Below are positions 23,547 to 35,619 of a stretch of DNA of 64,000 nt, piece by piece. Every line of letters starts with the position of its first letter. Positions within the stretch are counted from its first letter, which is position 1. A program made the position numbers and the translations under genes. The notes under the pieces were generated by a model that searched no databases, was not told where the DNA came from, and was given only the letters and a program-made list of their open reading frames with translations. The DNA lies in the NCBI RefSeq assembly GCF_030272615.1, contig NC_081410.1, positions 116,385,140 to 116,449,139 on the forward strand. The letters run 5' to 3'. Source of the stretch: Cryptomeria japonica (lineage: Eukaryota; Streptophyta; Pinopsida; Cupressales; Cupressaceae).

Positions 23547-26495
23547 ATGAATATCATTATGTGGAATGTTAGGGGCTTGAATGCCCCTAACAAGAAACAC
23601 ATTCTAAAGCATTGCATCCTCACCTCAAAAGAAAAATTAACTTTAGTCCAGGAGACCAAGCTTAACCAAATTGAGATTGAGAATTTCCAAAGAAGGTTAG
23701 GCTATTTAGAGTGGGAAGCAATTCCTATGGAGGGAGCCTCAGGGGGTCTGGGTATCATCTGGGATTCAAGAAGGATTTCAATTAATAATATCTCAAGCAA
23801 TAAGTTATGGATGTTTTTCTTTGTCAAACATCTTAGTTGTAATCTGAACTTCATCCTCTTCAATATCTATGGCCCTATACCTACACATGAGAAGTTAATA
23901 GTATGAAATGAAGTAGGTCAACTGTTAACATTGCATCCAGAGTCAAATTATTTTTTGGGGGGGGACTATAATGCCATAGCCGACCTCTCAGAAAAATTGA
24001 GGGGACTAAAAAGAGCACCCCAAGCTCTAATAGATTTTAGGAATTGGATCAATTTTCATAATATGATAGACATCAATACTGATAATGGCTCCTTCACCTG
24101 GAATAATAGAAGGAAGGGTTCAACAAAATTGTGGAAAGGTTAGATAGGTTCCTCTTCAAAGGTAATATCTTGGAATTTCATTATCTTCTTAAGGCCTCCA
24201 TCCTCCCCATTTTCCGGTGCAATTAACCATTGAGGAAGACTTAAAACCTAAGAGGCGCCCTTTCAAATTTGAGAAAATGTGGATGAAAAATGAATCATTT
24301 TTGGAGAATGTATAAAAATGGTAGAAAGAGGCAGATGTTTTGGGATCAAGACTCTGTTGTTTTGTAGCCAATATTAAATACATTAAGAGGAAACTTCTTC
24401 TTTGGAACAAGGACAGGTTTGGCGATATCTTTTCCTCTAAGAAGGATATAGAATCTGCCTTGGCCCTTCTGAACGATAAAATCATTAAGGAAGGAATAGA
24501 TCAAGATAGCTTCTTAAAAGAAAAGGAGTTACTCCGTAAATATGAAGATATCTTGACTAAGGAGGAAATCTTCTGGAGGCCGAAATCCAGATTAACTTGG
24601 ATTTTTGAAGGAGATCAAAATACAATTTTTTTTCATGCTACTGCAAAGTTCAGAAATAGGATTAACAAAATCGCCAATATTAGGAGCAAATCCGGGGTTA
24701 TCCTAAATGACCTAGGGGATATTGCAGCAGAAGCGCTATCCTTCTTTCAAAGATTATTTAATAAAGAGATGTTCTCTGATCTGATAGCTCAATCCAGCCT
24801 GCTTAATAACATCCCCAAAATTATTAATGACAACCAAAACAACCTTTTAAACCGGAAATTCAACAAACAAGAAATAGAAGAGGCCTTATTCCAGCTCCAT
24901 CCAGATAAGGCCCCTGGTCCAAATGGATTTCCTGCATGTTTCTTTTAGGCTTGTTGGCACTTCATAGGTGAGAAGTTGGTAGAAGCTTTAGAGGGGGCAA
25001 GATGCTCAGGTAGATTCCTTACATAAATAAATAACACCTTCTTAGTTCTCATTCCCAAAAAGGAGAATGTGGACAATATGAGTGATCTTAGACCCATATC
25101 ACTCTGCAACACTATCTATAAGGTCTTCTCAAAGGCATTGGCCAACCAGCTTAAACCTTTGCTTTCAATTATCATATCGAAGGAGCAAACTGGTTTTGTT
25201 TTGGGTAGATCCATTTTTGGTGGAGTCATCATAGCTCAAGAGGCTATCCATTCCATCCAACACAACAATTGGGCCTGTATGCTCATGAAATTAGATATTA
25301 GGAAAGAATATGACATGGTTAATTGGAGATTCCTATGTAAATGCTTAGAGGCTTTTTGTTTTAGTAGAGCTTGGATCAATTTAATTTTTGAGTGTATCTC
25401 AAGTCTCAAGGTCTCTGTTTTAATTAATGGAGCTCTTGAAGGTTTCTTTGAAATTTCACGGGGTCTGATGCAAGGCTGGGATCCATTATCTCCCTTCCTC
25501 TTTATCATCATGGCGGAGGCCTAGGAAGGACCATTCAAAAAGCTCAGAAGTTGGGTAACATCTCTGGGATAAAAGTCACCAGCAATCTCCCTCCTGCTAC
25601 CCATCAACAATTTGTTCATGATACCCTATTGTTTGGAGAAAGCAGTCTGGTAGAAGCCAGGAACTTCAAGCTTATTCTAAATTGATTTTCTAGAGCATTT
25701 GAGCAAGTGGTCAATAAGGAGAAATCAAACCTACTCTTTTTTAACACAGATGCTAGAACACATAAAGCCATTGCCAAAGTGTGAGGTTTTCAGATAAGGT
25801 CTCTACCTTGCAAACATTTAGGTCTCCCAGTGTATAAGGGGCAAAGGTCTTCCAACCTTTGGGGACACATCTTATCCAATCTAGATCAAAAACTCCAAAA
25901 TTGGAAAGGTAAATGGTTGTCAGCGGTAGGTAGAGTTATCATGTTACAATCTATTCTCTCAGCCCTTCCCCAATATTAGATGACTTGTTTTCCTTTATTG
26001 ACGGGTGTTAAAAAAAAGTTTGATAAAAAAATTAGAACCTTTTTTTGGCAAGGGTCGGTAGATAAGAAGAAATTTGCATTAATAGCATGGGATAAGGTAT
26101 GTCGACCTAAGGAGAAAGGGGGACTAGGGCTCAGAAATCAGGCTTTCCAAAATAAGACTTTAGGGGCTAAATCAATTTGGAAAATGTATAAGGAACCCCA
26201 TAGGAGATGGGTGAGAATTTTGTTAAGCAAATATCTAGACTCTAAGGACCCTACTAGCATTTTCAAAACTCTAAACCTGCCTAAAGGCTCGAGAATTTGG
26301 AATTTCCTAGTCAGCTGTAGGATGTTCTTCCCCTAGAACTTTCATGGAATGTTGGGAAAGGTGACCAGGATTTATTTTGGGAAGATTCGTGGGGTGGTTA
26401 TCCACCAATACATAAGGTTTTGAATGATCAGAACTTAAAAGATACATTGGAGACAAAGGTTGGTCCCATCAACAGTCACTTGAATTGGGTAGGAA
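23547..26495 (+). pseudogene. LINE-1 ORF2 remnant (endonuclease and reverse transcriptase)
   Basis: ORF2 nicks DNA and copies element RNA onto the nick. The APE-type endonuclease opens at 23547 with MNIIMWNVRGLNAPNKK, then LVQETKL (catalytic Glu) and GGDYNAIADL, with a TGA near 23904. The RT begins about 24900 (DKAPGPNGFPA), continues with DLRPISLCNTIYKVFSKALA, EQTGFVLGRSI and the first catalytic Asp in MLMKLDIRKEYDMVNW, then GLMQGWDPLSPFLF. The FADD box at 25611-25622 reads FVHD, so the first of its two Asp is His. The region after 25980 (FFWQGSVDKKKFALIAWDKV, GLGLRNQAF) is the usual C-terminal part. Stops at about 24946, 25521 and 26334 and several frame shifts show it is inactive. Confidence 0.85.
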
Positions 26496-27800
26496 TTTAG
26501 GTCTTGTGTCGAGCTATTATGAAAATTCAAATAATTTTTGGATGGTTAAGTATAAAAGGAGGCCTACCCCTCTCATTTGAAGGAATAGATGGATGGATCT
26601 CTCTCATATACACTCTAGCAAATTCAATTCAAGTGAGCAAGCAATCAAGAATTTTTCAACCATTAAAGGAGAGGTCAAGTCAAGTTCAAGCATTCAAAAT
26701 GACATCCATGATCAACCTTCCATGAAGAAATTCTACATGACATCCTAAACCATTGGCATGAGGATTTAAGCAAGCTTCATCAAGGTATTAACTTCAATTA
26801 CAAGCATTCAAATTTAAATCTAGTCTTTCCCTCAAAAGGAAAGTTTTGTGCTGCAATTCAATTTTATTTCCATTATCATTTCAATTTCAAGGTTAATTCC
26901 TAAACTAGGGTTTGACCCAAGGCAAACCCTAATCCATAATCATTATCTCTCTTTCTCTCTATGTGTAGGAAATTGATTTAGGTTTTGTGATCGAAGATTT
27001 TGACAGAATAGACGACGATGAGCAGGTTCAACTTTTACAAGAACAAAATGCTTAGGACTAGGTAGCTCCCACAACCTTGGTCTTGAGAATTTTGCCCAAT
27101 CTTCTAATAGTAGTGCATCTCCTTGATCTGGAAAACATCACTTGTATTCTTGGAAGTTGTAGGACTAAGGTACCCTACCCTCCCAATCTCGACAATTGGG
27201 CCCACATTTTTAGCTACAGGTTCCAATTCATTTTCCCTTCGTAGATCTCTGTCTGTAGCTATGTCTGCAATTTGGAACACTGTCACTGTTCTTTACTCTT
27301 CAATTCCTCATATTTTCCCTAGATAGAACTTTACAATTCAAATAAAACTTCAACTTCAAAAGAAGAATCAAACACACGAATCCAATCAACACCTCAACCT
27401 TTTCTTTAATTGAATTGTGTCTAGATCTATTGGTTTCCATTCCTCTTTTAAATGTAAAGGGTTAACCCTGTGAAATTAGTATTTTTACCTACATTTTGGT
27501 GAAGCCTTAACTTTCCACCCTTCACACTTGGAATACTTGGTTGGTATGTTCTTTGCATTTATGTAGTGGTACCTTGACAATCAATGAGTACACGAGAAAT
27601 TATGGATGGGGGTATGAACCCTCCTTTCGGCCTTGCAAATGGGTAGAATGAGCAAAAAATAAATCAAAATGTTCCTAGTTAAGTCATTCAAAGAAGTGGT
27701 GTTTGGTGAACATTTGCAAGTTTTATCTGTGACAAGGTTTTGTGTCTACAAATTTGGCGAAAATGGACAAGGGGAAGAGGATTGCAAAGGAAAAGGTAAG
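26496..27800 (+). other. Probable LTR and leader remnant of an LTR retrotransposon
   Basis: Coding resemblance to LINE-1 stops near 26495. A TATAAAA at 26551-26557, followed by GGAGGCC and CT-rich sequence, looks like an LTR promoter. The sequence to about 27760 has no coding frame, then ATGGACAAGG with a basic KGKRIAKEKV translation begins at 27762, as at the start of some gag genes. No matching second LTR, target duplication or clear primer binding site was seen, so this is tentative. Confidence 0.35.
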
Positions 27801-28319
27801 TGTCCCTTCGCTTACCCTAGAATTCTCTGTATTTTGCCTAACTAAGAAATGGACTTTGCAATTAAAAATGAAACGATTAGGTTAAAAAATATTGCCATTT
27901 TCTTGGTAGTTGTAGACTTAGATAAACTCACCTAATGCAAATTTATTAACAAATAGAGCATGAATGTCTAGATGAAACATCTAGACATTAATGTCTCATT
28001 TTGCATAATGATGTAAAAAGGGCCTTTTCTACTTTTCTTTCAAAATCATAAAATGCAAAATGTTGTAGTGGCTAAACAATATTGGACTTTGGAAAATGTG
28101 TCTTTAGAAGTCTAACTTAGATTCCAAAGTCTATAAATGATGAAATAGTAGCATTCTCTAGACCTAGATGTTTTGTAGTTAAGATTGTGCCTCCATTTTT
28201 CTACCACAAATGCTTTCTCTAGTTTGAAATGTAATTAAAATTGATGAGGCAAAAACCTCACTTCTACATATAGATTCAAGGGTTTTAATGTCTCTATCCT
28301 AAGCATTAAAATACTTGAG
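27801..28319. other. Gene-free stretch before LINE-2
   Basis: No coding similarity was recognised. It contains a local inverted phrase near 27960-27990 (ATGTCTAGATG ... CATCTAGACAT). Confidence 0.5.
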
Positions 28320-31300
28320 ATATTGGAAATCAATCTTGACAATTCTTCTCACCATTGTAGCATTGATGTGTTGGGTGGCATCAATGTAGTTATATATGCA
28401 GAAAAAAGACATATTAGGAGAAATTGCACTCTCACAGTAAATAGGAAGATTACAAATCTGGTTAAAAGCAATAAGATGGCTTTTGCCACCCAAAGTCAGA
28501 ACAAATATGTTGACTTGGAAATCCACACTGACATTGTGAGCCCTAATAAGGACATTGGTCAAATCCCAACCACCCTCTTAGGAAAATCTATTTCCGAATT
28601 TGATAATATAACCCTATGAATGCAATGGCCCCTATTGGTGGATCTGAATTTAGCACCCCCCCATTGGCTTGCCTAACTCTATTTTTCTTCCTCCTCTACT
28701 TGTTGATAAGGTAGCCCCCACATCTAGGCCTAACTCTATACTTTCCCTAGTGGTGAAAACTTCTAACTCCTTTAGCATCCTTTATGATGTAAGATTTGTC
28801 CCCAACATGGCTCAAAAATTCCACTACAGTTAATATAGGTTCCCCCTTCCTCTGAACCCCTCTTTTCTATAGAGTTTCCTCAACCTAACCTTTTAAGGGT
28901 GCTGAGAATTCTCAATAATTTGTTTTAGATAAAATCGGGAATAATATTGCTTAGAATAAGAGCAAGGGTAAAACTAAGGATAATGCTAATAGTAATGAGA
29001 TTGTGAAAAATTACATTTTTAAGGGATTCAATAATAAAAATAGTGATAACAACATTGACTATGATAATGGTAGTGAATCTATTCAATGAAATAACAATAA
29101 AAACATTTCTATTGCCCACAATATTAACTTTGAATTTGAATCTAAAAAATATGAGTACTAGTGAAGTGCATGACATTAGTAGGGTGGTTGACCCTCAACC
29201 CTCTTGTTACAAAGAATATACTATATATCAAATACATTACTTTTTCCTCCCAATAGGCAAACTACGAATTTTATTATAAATGTAAAAATATTTTTGATTC
29301 CCCAAATGAGGGAATGGAGTACAATTAGGATCCAAAGGGTGGAGTGGATACTTAGTAGATAATACTACCTTGGGTTTCATTGGTACCAAATTCAGATATA
29401 ACCAAATGTAGAGCCATTCTATGGTTATGCTCAACCCTAGAGACAAAGAGAATCTTGGACTCAATGTAAGCATGGAAGAGGAAGAAACTCACAACCCTCT
29501 CACCTGTAAAACAAGGGATATGAACAAGAGGTTATAGATCATAGAATTGAAGAGGATAATGTTGTTAATCAAACTAGGGGTCCTGCAATAATAAGTAACA
29601 CACTAGCTAAAGAGGTGACCACTGATCTAGACAATTGTCTCCCAAGTTCTACTCCCCCTGCCACCAAGGGCTCAAAAAAGGGGAAAATGATCCCCTTTAA
29701 CAAGGGAAAGCTTACATTATCTAAAAAGAATAAAAGGAAGAAGACAAGCTTAGTGATTAGCGAACCAAACTCTAAAAGGATATAATCAGATGATAAGCTT
29801 CCTAGATGCTATAACAACTTTAGGAGTAACTCAAAGGTATTATCACCAAATGGTTGTGATGAGTCTTAGGTGCATATCTTGGAATGTCAGGAGGCTTGAA
29901 TCCCATGACAAAAAGAACATTGTAAGGAGATTTATTAACACAAAGAAGGGTATGGATGCTATATTTCTCAAAGAGCTTAAATAAACTAGTTTTGTTCTTG
30001 AGACCAATCTCAATATTATATGGAAAGACTCTTATAACTTTTTAACTAATCACGAGAAAGGAAGGGGGAGCTATCATCTTGGTTTATAAATCATGGGCTT
30101 AATATATTTTTGCATATGGTACATCACCTTGTAATATAGTTGTATGGGTCAGTATAGCTAAAGGAGATGTTAAGATTGGATTATGCTCCATTTATGCATC
30201 CAATGACTACAAAGAAAGAATCAATTTATGGAAGTGGTTGTGCAACATACAAAAGATACCTTGGATATTGGGGGGAGACTTCAACATGATGGAGAACAAT
30301 AAAGACAAAAGTGGAGACATTAACATAGATTGGAAAGGGAATGAAAAGTACCTTTGGCAATGAATGAAGGATAAACTGAACCTTTGGCAATAAATGATGG
30401 GCTTAAGGTTAGTGTATTCCCCCATACCCTGTCTGAGAATCATACAATTAAGGATAAAAAAGTCATGGAGGGAAGCCCAATTGAGAGAAACAAGGAGGAA
30501 AAATGTTTTATCCTTATATCCAATTTGCTTAAAGATGAAGATTGCAAAGATGCTATACTTACCCCAAGAAAAATAAATAAGTTGATGCTAAGTGGTCAAA
30601 GTGAGATCAAGAAATGGGAGCACAATGTTGAAGGGTGGAAAGTACTATTCTTGATATAGCCAAGAAGCGTGCCATGGACAAGGAAACATGAGAATGAATT
30701 GTTGGAGAAGTTATTAACTTCTAAATATTACATCTAGGAAGATCCATTGAACAACAGGTTATGTGAATAACTTTCTCTAACAAAGAACTCCTTGAGGGGG
30801 TTTCAAGAGCATAAAATACAAGATTGACAAAATACAGATTGACAAAATTTGTCATGAAGACAATATCATTACCAATCAAGAAGATATCAAAAAACAATTC
30901 TTCTTATTTAATAAAAATCCGTTCACCTTAGAAGGGAACATAGATGCTAATATCCAAGATAGATCATCAAATAAATAAATGATTCCAAATAAAATTGTAT
31001 AAGATGATAAAGATAAATTAAAGGCTGAAATATTTAAAGATGAAGTCTAGAAAATACACTGAATAATGATAGATCACTCGGAGATGATGGACCTCCTATT
31101 GAATTTTACAAAACAAATTGTTGATTGGATCTATGAGGACCTTCTTCAATTCTACAAAGAGGCTCTCAACAATGGCACATTGAGAAATAGAATAAATAAA
31201 TGGATTATTAAACTACTCCCAAATGAAGGAGACAAAACTATGATGAAAAATTGGAGGCCTATCACTCTATTGAATGTTTCTTACAAAATCCTATCCAAAA

Positions 31301-31640
31301 TCATAGCTACGAGGCTAATTGACATTCTTCCTAAATTCAATAACAATACACAAACTAGTTTTATTAAATGAAGGTATATTATAGAGAACTTAATTTTTGG
31401 GAAGCAATGGAGTGGGAAAGATATTCACAACAAAATGTTGCTATGATCTTGCTGGATTGTTAGAAAGCATATGATAGGGTGGAATGGTCCTTTTTAAAAA
31501 TGACCCTAGAGGCAATTAGATTCCTTAAGAAATTTTGTAACATGGTCAATACTTTGTTGTGTGATGCAATGGCACAAGTTGATGTAACTAGGATAATTTG
31601 TACAATGTTGGTGTTGACCATAGAAGTCATGTCACCTTTA
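28320..31640 (+). mobile_element. LINE-2: heavily decayed L1-type element
   Basis: An ORF1-like region (28323-29785) contains a possible worn zinc knuckle (YAEKRHIRRNC) and Asn/Lys-rich stretches. ORF2 starts near 29861 with MRCISWNVRRLESHDKK and ends inside the RT near 31640. The element is of the same family as the LINE at 34.8-39.8 kb (shared NWRPITLLNVSYKIL and CISWNVR..ES or EYPD openings). It lacks the 3' half of ORF2 and any tail, so it was truncated after insertion. Frameshifts are much denser than in the later copy, so it is older or less constrained. Confidence 0.75.
29861..31640 (+). pseudogene. LINE-2 ORF2 remnant (endonuclease, partial reverse transcriptase)
   Basis: The endonuclease start MRCISWNVRRLESHDKKNIV is clear, followed by FLKELK, where LQE(T/L)K is expected. 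The following endonuclease part is broken by stops (GGRLQHDGEQ replaces GGDFNMI after a frame shift near 30275). The RT reads DGPPIEFY in a shifted frame near 31080, then NKWIIKLLPNEGDK and NWRPITLLNVSYKILSKIIA (31200-31310), QTSFIK with TGA, then WIV.KHMI..VEWSF around 31460-31500. The FADD box and everything after it are missing. It is not functional. Confidence 0.75.
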
Positions 31641-32499
31641 TCAAGCCACAAAAAAACTAATATTTAATGAATAAAAAAACTACATTATGAGGATGTAATA
31701 TGTTTATGTCTGGATTATATGATCCAACAAAAAAACATTTGTATCAACCTAGCAAGTTCCTGAAAGAAAAAGCCTGCAAACCAATGTGTAGAATTCTTGT
31801 GATTACACATGCCACCACATAATTTTCAAGCATGAAGAAGTCAACAATGTTTAGATTTATGATATGTTGTACAAAAACAACTACAAATCATAGAATGAGA
31901 GACAAACCATATGCAAATTTAGACAAAATTTGCTTGGACCAAATTTGAGCAGGATGTTTTATGGTGTGATGTGTGAGAACATTCTCATCATTTTTTATAG
32001 TTATACTATTATATCTTAAACCAAAATTCTTGAGTCTCATTACTACCTCAAGAATACTTCTAAACCCTTGGTTGTATTCTACTAACCTTTGACCAATGTA
32101 CACCCTTTATTCAAAATCTTAAAACCAATCCCAAATAATTTTGGTTAATGGTCATATTTTTGAAATCAAACAATTCAAGCAACAACATCAATCCTATATT
32201 CAAAATTAACATTCAAAATATCCTAGTTAGCATTGTTCCCCTGTAATGTCCCCTTCCTAAGCACTTGAATTTGGTGGATTATTAGTCTATTCAATGGATT
32301 CTAATAGGATAATAAGTTGGGTTATGGAACTCATGATGACCCACTACATTTGTGGTGATCATAATGATGGATACTCACTAGGTATCTCTTGATGACTAAG
32401 AATATAAAAAATAGAGTTACAATCTTTGCATTACATTCTAACTACAAAGTAGAATATAAAAATTGTAATTCTATTTTTTATATTAATAGATTTACAATC
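31641..32499. other. Gene-free stretch, probably decayed copia sequence
   Basis: No open frame was supported. It sits between the LINE-2 break and a recognisable copia RNase H segment, so part may belong to that copia element. A short direct repeat (AAAAATAGA.TTACAATCTTTGCAT) occurs near 32407-32432 and 32472-32506. Confidence 0.4.
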
Positions 32500-32890
32500 T
32501 TTGCATCACCTATGCTAGACTTGATATTTCATTTGTAGTTAGTTTGGTTTCCATGTTTATGCAAGAACCTCAGGACAACTGGTGGTTGGAAACAATAAGT
32601 ATTTTTAGCTATATCAAAGAGAAAACTCATGGGTGTCAAATATTTGAGCTCATGAGTGATAAAAAGTTAGTATGATATACTAGATAAGACAAATTAATAC
32701 TTAGAGATCTACATTAGGATATACCTTTTATTTGGGATCTAAATAATGCAAGATTAAGTGATTCTTTGGATTCATAAATAATTTACAAGACAATGCATCC
32801 ATAAAGGAATGACTAGTCTCTAATATTGCTTAATGAGAGATCAAGAAATGGACATATTCACCAAGCATTTCATTAAGATCACTAAGTAAT
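32500..32890 (+). pseudogene. Ty1/copia RT/RNase H remnant
   Basis: Translation reads YARLDISFVVSLVSMFMQEP, then ISIFSYIKEKTHGCQIFELM. This matches the copia pattern Y.T.TRPDI.F.V...SRFM..P..HW.AAKRILRYLKGT...G. About 300 bases later QEMDIFTKHFIK matches the element's C-terminal ADIFTKPL motif. Internal sequence is shortened and frameshifted. It is closely related to the remnant at 46.2-47.3 kb. Confidence 0.7.
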
Positions 32891-33977
32891 CCAAAATTCC
32901 CATATGATTATAACTCGACATGGTCCATAATCATTTTCTTTGTTTCTTTTCTTTCCCTCATTTCATAGTAGTTATTGTTCTCTTTGCTTATCCTCCTTTA
33001 ATGGTAACTTTATGATTGTTTTTTTTTTCAATTTGCAGAGGTGCTATGGTTTACTGCCATAAGTGTAGGGTTTTTAACCCTTCAATTAGGGTTGGATAAG
33101 AATGCTGATAGTCAATACTATTAGTTTTGGCAAACAATTTCTTCTCCAACATATGAAAATAATGTTATCTATAGTTTTGGTTTGTAATGGTATTTTTGTC
33201 TGACTACGACAATATTTATGTCACAATCTTCATGGTTTTTTTATTATTCAACAATTGATTGATTAAAATGTGAAATTAACTTTACATTATGCATTATGTT
33301 TGTAGTTGATTTAGTTAAGAAAAATACTTTAGTTAAAAAAATAAAATAATTCTCTTGTTTGATAAAATTATTATTCTCATATATTGATGTATTTAACTTA
33401 ATTAGAAAAAAATAAAAAATCTTGTTTTCTTTTGTTTGACATGGTATTGCTTTCATGTATATATATATTTCATTGAGTTGTACTAATAGCATACCTATCT
33501 TTAGAGGAATACTATAGTTCCAAGTCAACTAACTATAGATAGATTAACTATAGAATAAATGAGATTGTTTTGTGAGAGTGAGAGTGGTGGGTGGGCTCCT
33601 TCCCTTCGTGGAAGCAATTATAGTTGCTAGAATTGACCCCTTTCATCGATAAAAGTCTAGCTCAACACATCTCCAACCATTCACCTATCTATGGTCGGGG
33701 GACCATCCGCACAAATCCATCCACCTATCTATATCTAGAAACATGCATCTCCATCCATCCATTCTAGACATCACATTAACCCAATCACTGATCTTTGAAT
33801 CTAGTGCAATGCCACACATATCATATTTTTTTATTATTCCACTTAAATTTTTTATTATATTATTATATTATAATTAATATTAAATTATAATTATATTATG
33901 ATATTGTTATTAATATTAAATTATTATTAACTTATGCTTATATTATTATGTTTTGATATATTATTCTTTTTATATTA

Positions 33978-33980
<3 letters not shown>

Positions 33981-34013
<33 letters not shown>
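33981..34013. repeat. (TA)n microsatellite
   Basis: An uninterrupted AT dinucleotide run of about 32 bases. Confidence 0.9.
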
Positions 34014-34015
<2 letters not shown>

Positions 34016-34383
34016 TTCTTTTTAAAATTTTATTTTATATTCTTTAAAACAAAGTGGGCTTCCCTACATTTCAATCACCATAATTAATAATATTAGATTG
34101 AGATAATTACAAACTTAACTAATTGCATGATGAGATAAATAAATTTATTGATTAGTTAAACTCAAGTGAGTGGCTTAACGTTAAATAATTAAAAAATTAG
34201 TTAATTGAGTGCATCATGGAGAAGAATATAAAATAAATTAAATTAAAAAATAATAATATATATTTTTTCTTTTATTTTTAATGCATTTAAGTGTCACCTC
34301 AAATTAAATGCTTGTAGTTTTTTATTAACATTTTTGATGCATATACAAATTCAACTAATTAAGAAAAATTAAAATTAGTTTAA

Positions 34384-34413
34384 AACAAGTGCCACATAGT
34401 GGCTAGTACTTGT
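34384..34413. repeat. Hairpin motif paired with 2346-2375 in inverse orientation
   Basis: AACAAGTGCCACATAGTGG is identical to the reverse complement of the motif at 2346-2375, and the whole 30 bases match at 26 positions. It is self-complementary (CAAGT.GCCAC ... GTGGC...ACTTG), like a transposon terminal hairpin. Confidence 0.45.
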
Positions 34414-35042
34414 CGTTTATTTTTGTAATAGTAATTGAGTATGCTTTTTTCAAACAATTAGCAAATAGAAGAGATTAATAGTTTTGTAACATAACTTTAA
34501 TTTAATCCTAACTCTAATTAAGTTGTAATCTTATTTGAACCCTACCTATAATACTAATTATAAATTTAATTGAATCCTAAATTTAACGCATAATAATACC
34601 TAACCTAAATTGAACACTATTCTTAACCCTTACCCTAACTCTAATAAAAGTATTGTCTCTAATTTATTTAATTTTTTTCAGTTAAGAATACTATAACTCT
34701 TCTACAATTTAATATTTATTTGAGAATGTGATTAGTGAACAAATCATAAATCATACTTAAATAGTAGTAAAGAAAATTTAAATATTTACCGTAGCAAAAG
34801 AGACGCCCCCATTGCTGACACTTGCCCGAATTTTGGGCAATTTACGACAACACCACCCCCCATTCTCCGATTGGAGAAGCTTTGGAACATATGGAGAGTG
34901 ATCAATAGGAAAGTTTTCAGCTTGTCACTAGCAAATCTAAGAAGCCCAGAAGGAAAAATGCGCAACAATTAGCCATTGAAAGAATTAGATCTACTAATCA
35001 TGTTGCAAACCGTATTCAGGATAGCAAGAAGGATACCCCCCT

Positions 35043-35603
35043 ATGGATCATGAAAATAGCTCCTTGGTTAAGTCCATTGTCAAAAGTTTTGAGAGTTCTG
35101 ATAGATGCAGTAATGATTTTAATGTTGGAGGTGGCCCAGTGAGGACCCCGTCTTCTAATAGACTATCTGCTGAGCTCATCCCTACTATTTCCACCTCCTT
35201 CATTAGAACCACTACTAATTCTAACAGGAGTCTGCCTCCTAAATTATTTAGAGAAATTGAGGATGATGTTGTGACCCAGGTCATTACTGCTGACAATAGT
35301 GGTTCTAGAAATAATGCTTTTTTCTATCCTAACATTTCCTCCACACAAGTGCCCTAGATGGTGATGAATGAAACCCCTATCCAACCAAGCCACACCATGG
35401 AACCCCAAACTGGCAATATCTCTCAAGGTGAAGATGACTTTGGTGATGATCAAAATGATCACACTGGGGGTATTGCCAAACCTAATAGGAGAGGGCATCC
35501 TATAGGATCTAAAAACAAAGGTCCCATGAACAAGAAGAAGAATGGAAACCAGAAGGGCCTTCCCACTTGTGATAGAAGCCTACAAGCTGCTAAGAGCTCT
35601 TAA
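35043..35603 (+). pseudogene. LINE-3 ORF1 C-terminal part with AT-hook-like motif
   Basis: An open segment with one in-frame TAG (35355-35357). Upstream coding in another frame (about 34885-35010) carries a Lys/Arg-rich stretch (TSKSKKPRRKNAQQ). Near the end RRGHPIGSKNKGP resembles the AT-hook-like R-G-R-P-x-G-S-K-N-K tail often found at the end of plant L1 ORF1 proteins. It is probably an RNA/DNA-binding region. The domain order before it is lost by 5' truncation. Confidence 0.6.
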
Positions 35604-35619
35604 TTTCTCCCCCTTTACC

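Larger units (their letters stand above)
21730..26495 (+). mobile_element. LINE-1: decayed L1-type non-LTR retrotransposon
   Basis: A plus-strand element with an ORF1 remnant (DUF4283-like plus basic tail) followed by ORF2 (APE endonuclease, reverse transcriptase, C-terminal region). The body starts near 21730, where KKSKRRW-like coding appears. It ends abruptly near 26495 in the ORF2 C-terminal region, where LTR-like sequence begins, so the 3' UTR and tail are lost. Many stops, frameshifts and active-site damage show it is dead. It resembles the minus-strand LINE at 43.15-44.83 kb more than the LINEs at 28.3 and 34.8 kb. Confidence 0.85.
32891..34780. other. AT-rich gene-free stretch
   Basis: No gene was recognised. 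It includes a GC-richer patch near 33580-33800 with repeated CCACCTATCTAT and CCATCC phrases, an AT-repeat at 33981-34013, and a run of TAACCCTAA-type phrases near 34500-34650 that are too irregular to be telomere arrays. Confidence 0.6.

Noticed and set aside
34500-34660. Interstitial telomere-like repeat (CCTAA phrases)
   Set aside because: The phrases are irregular with no run of consecutive heptamers.
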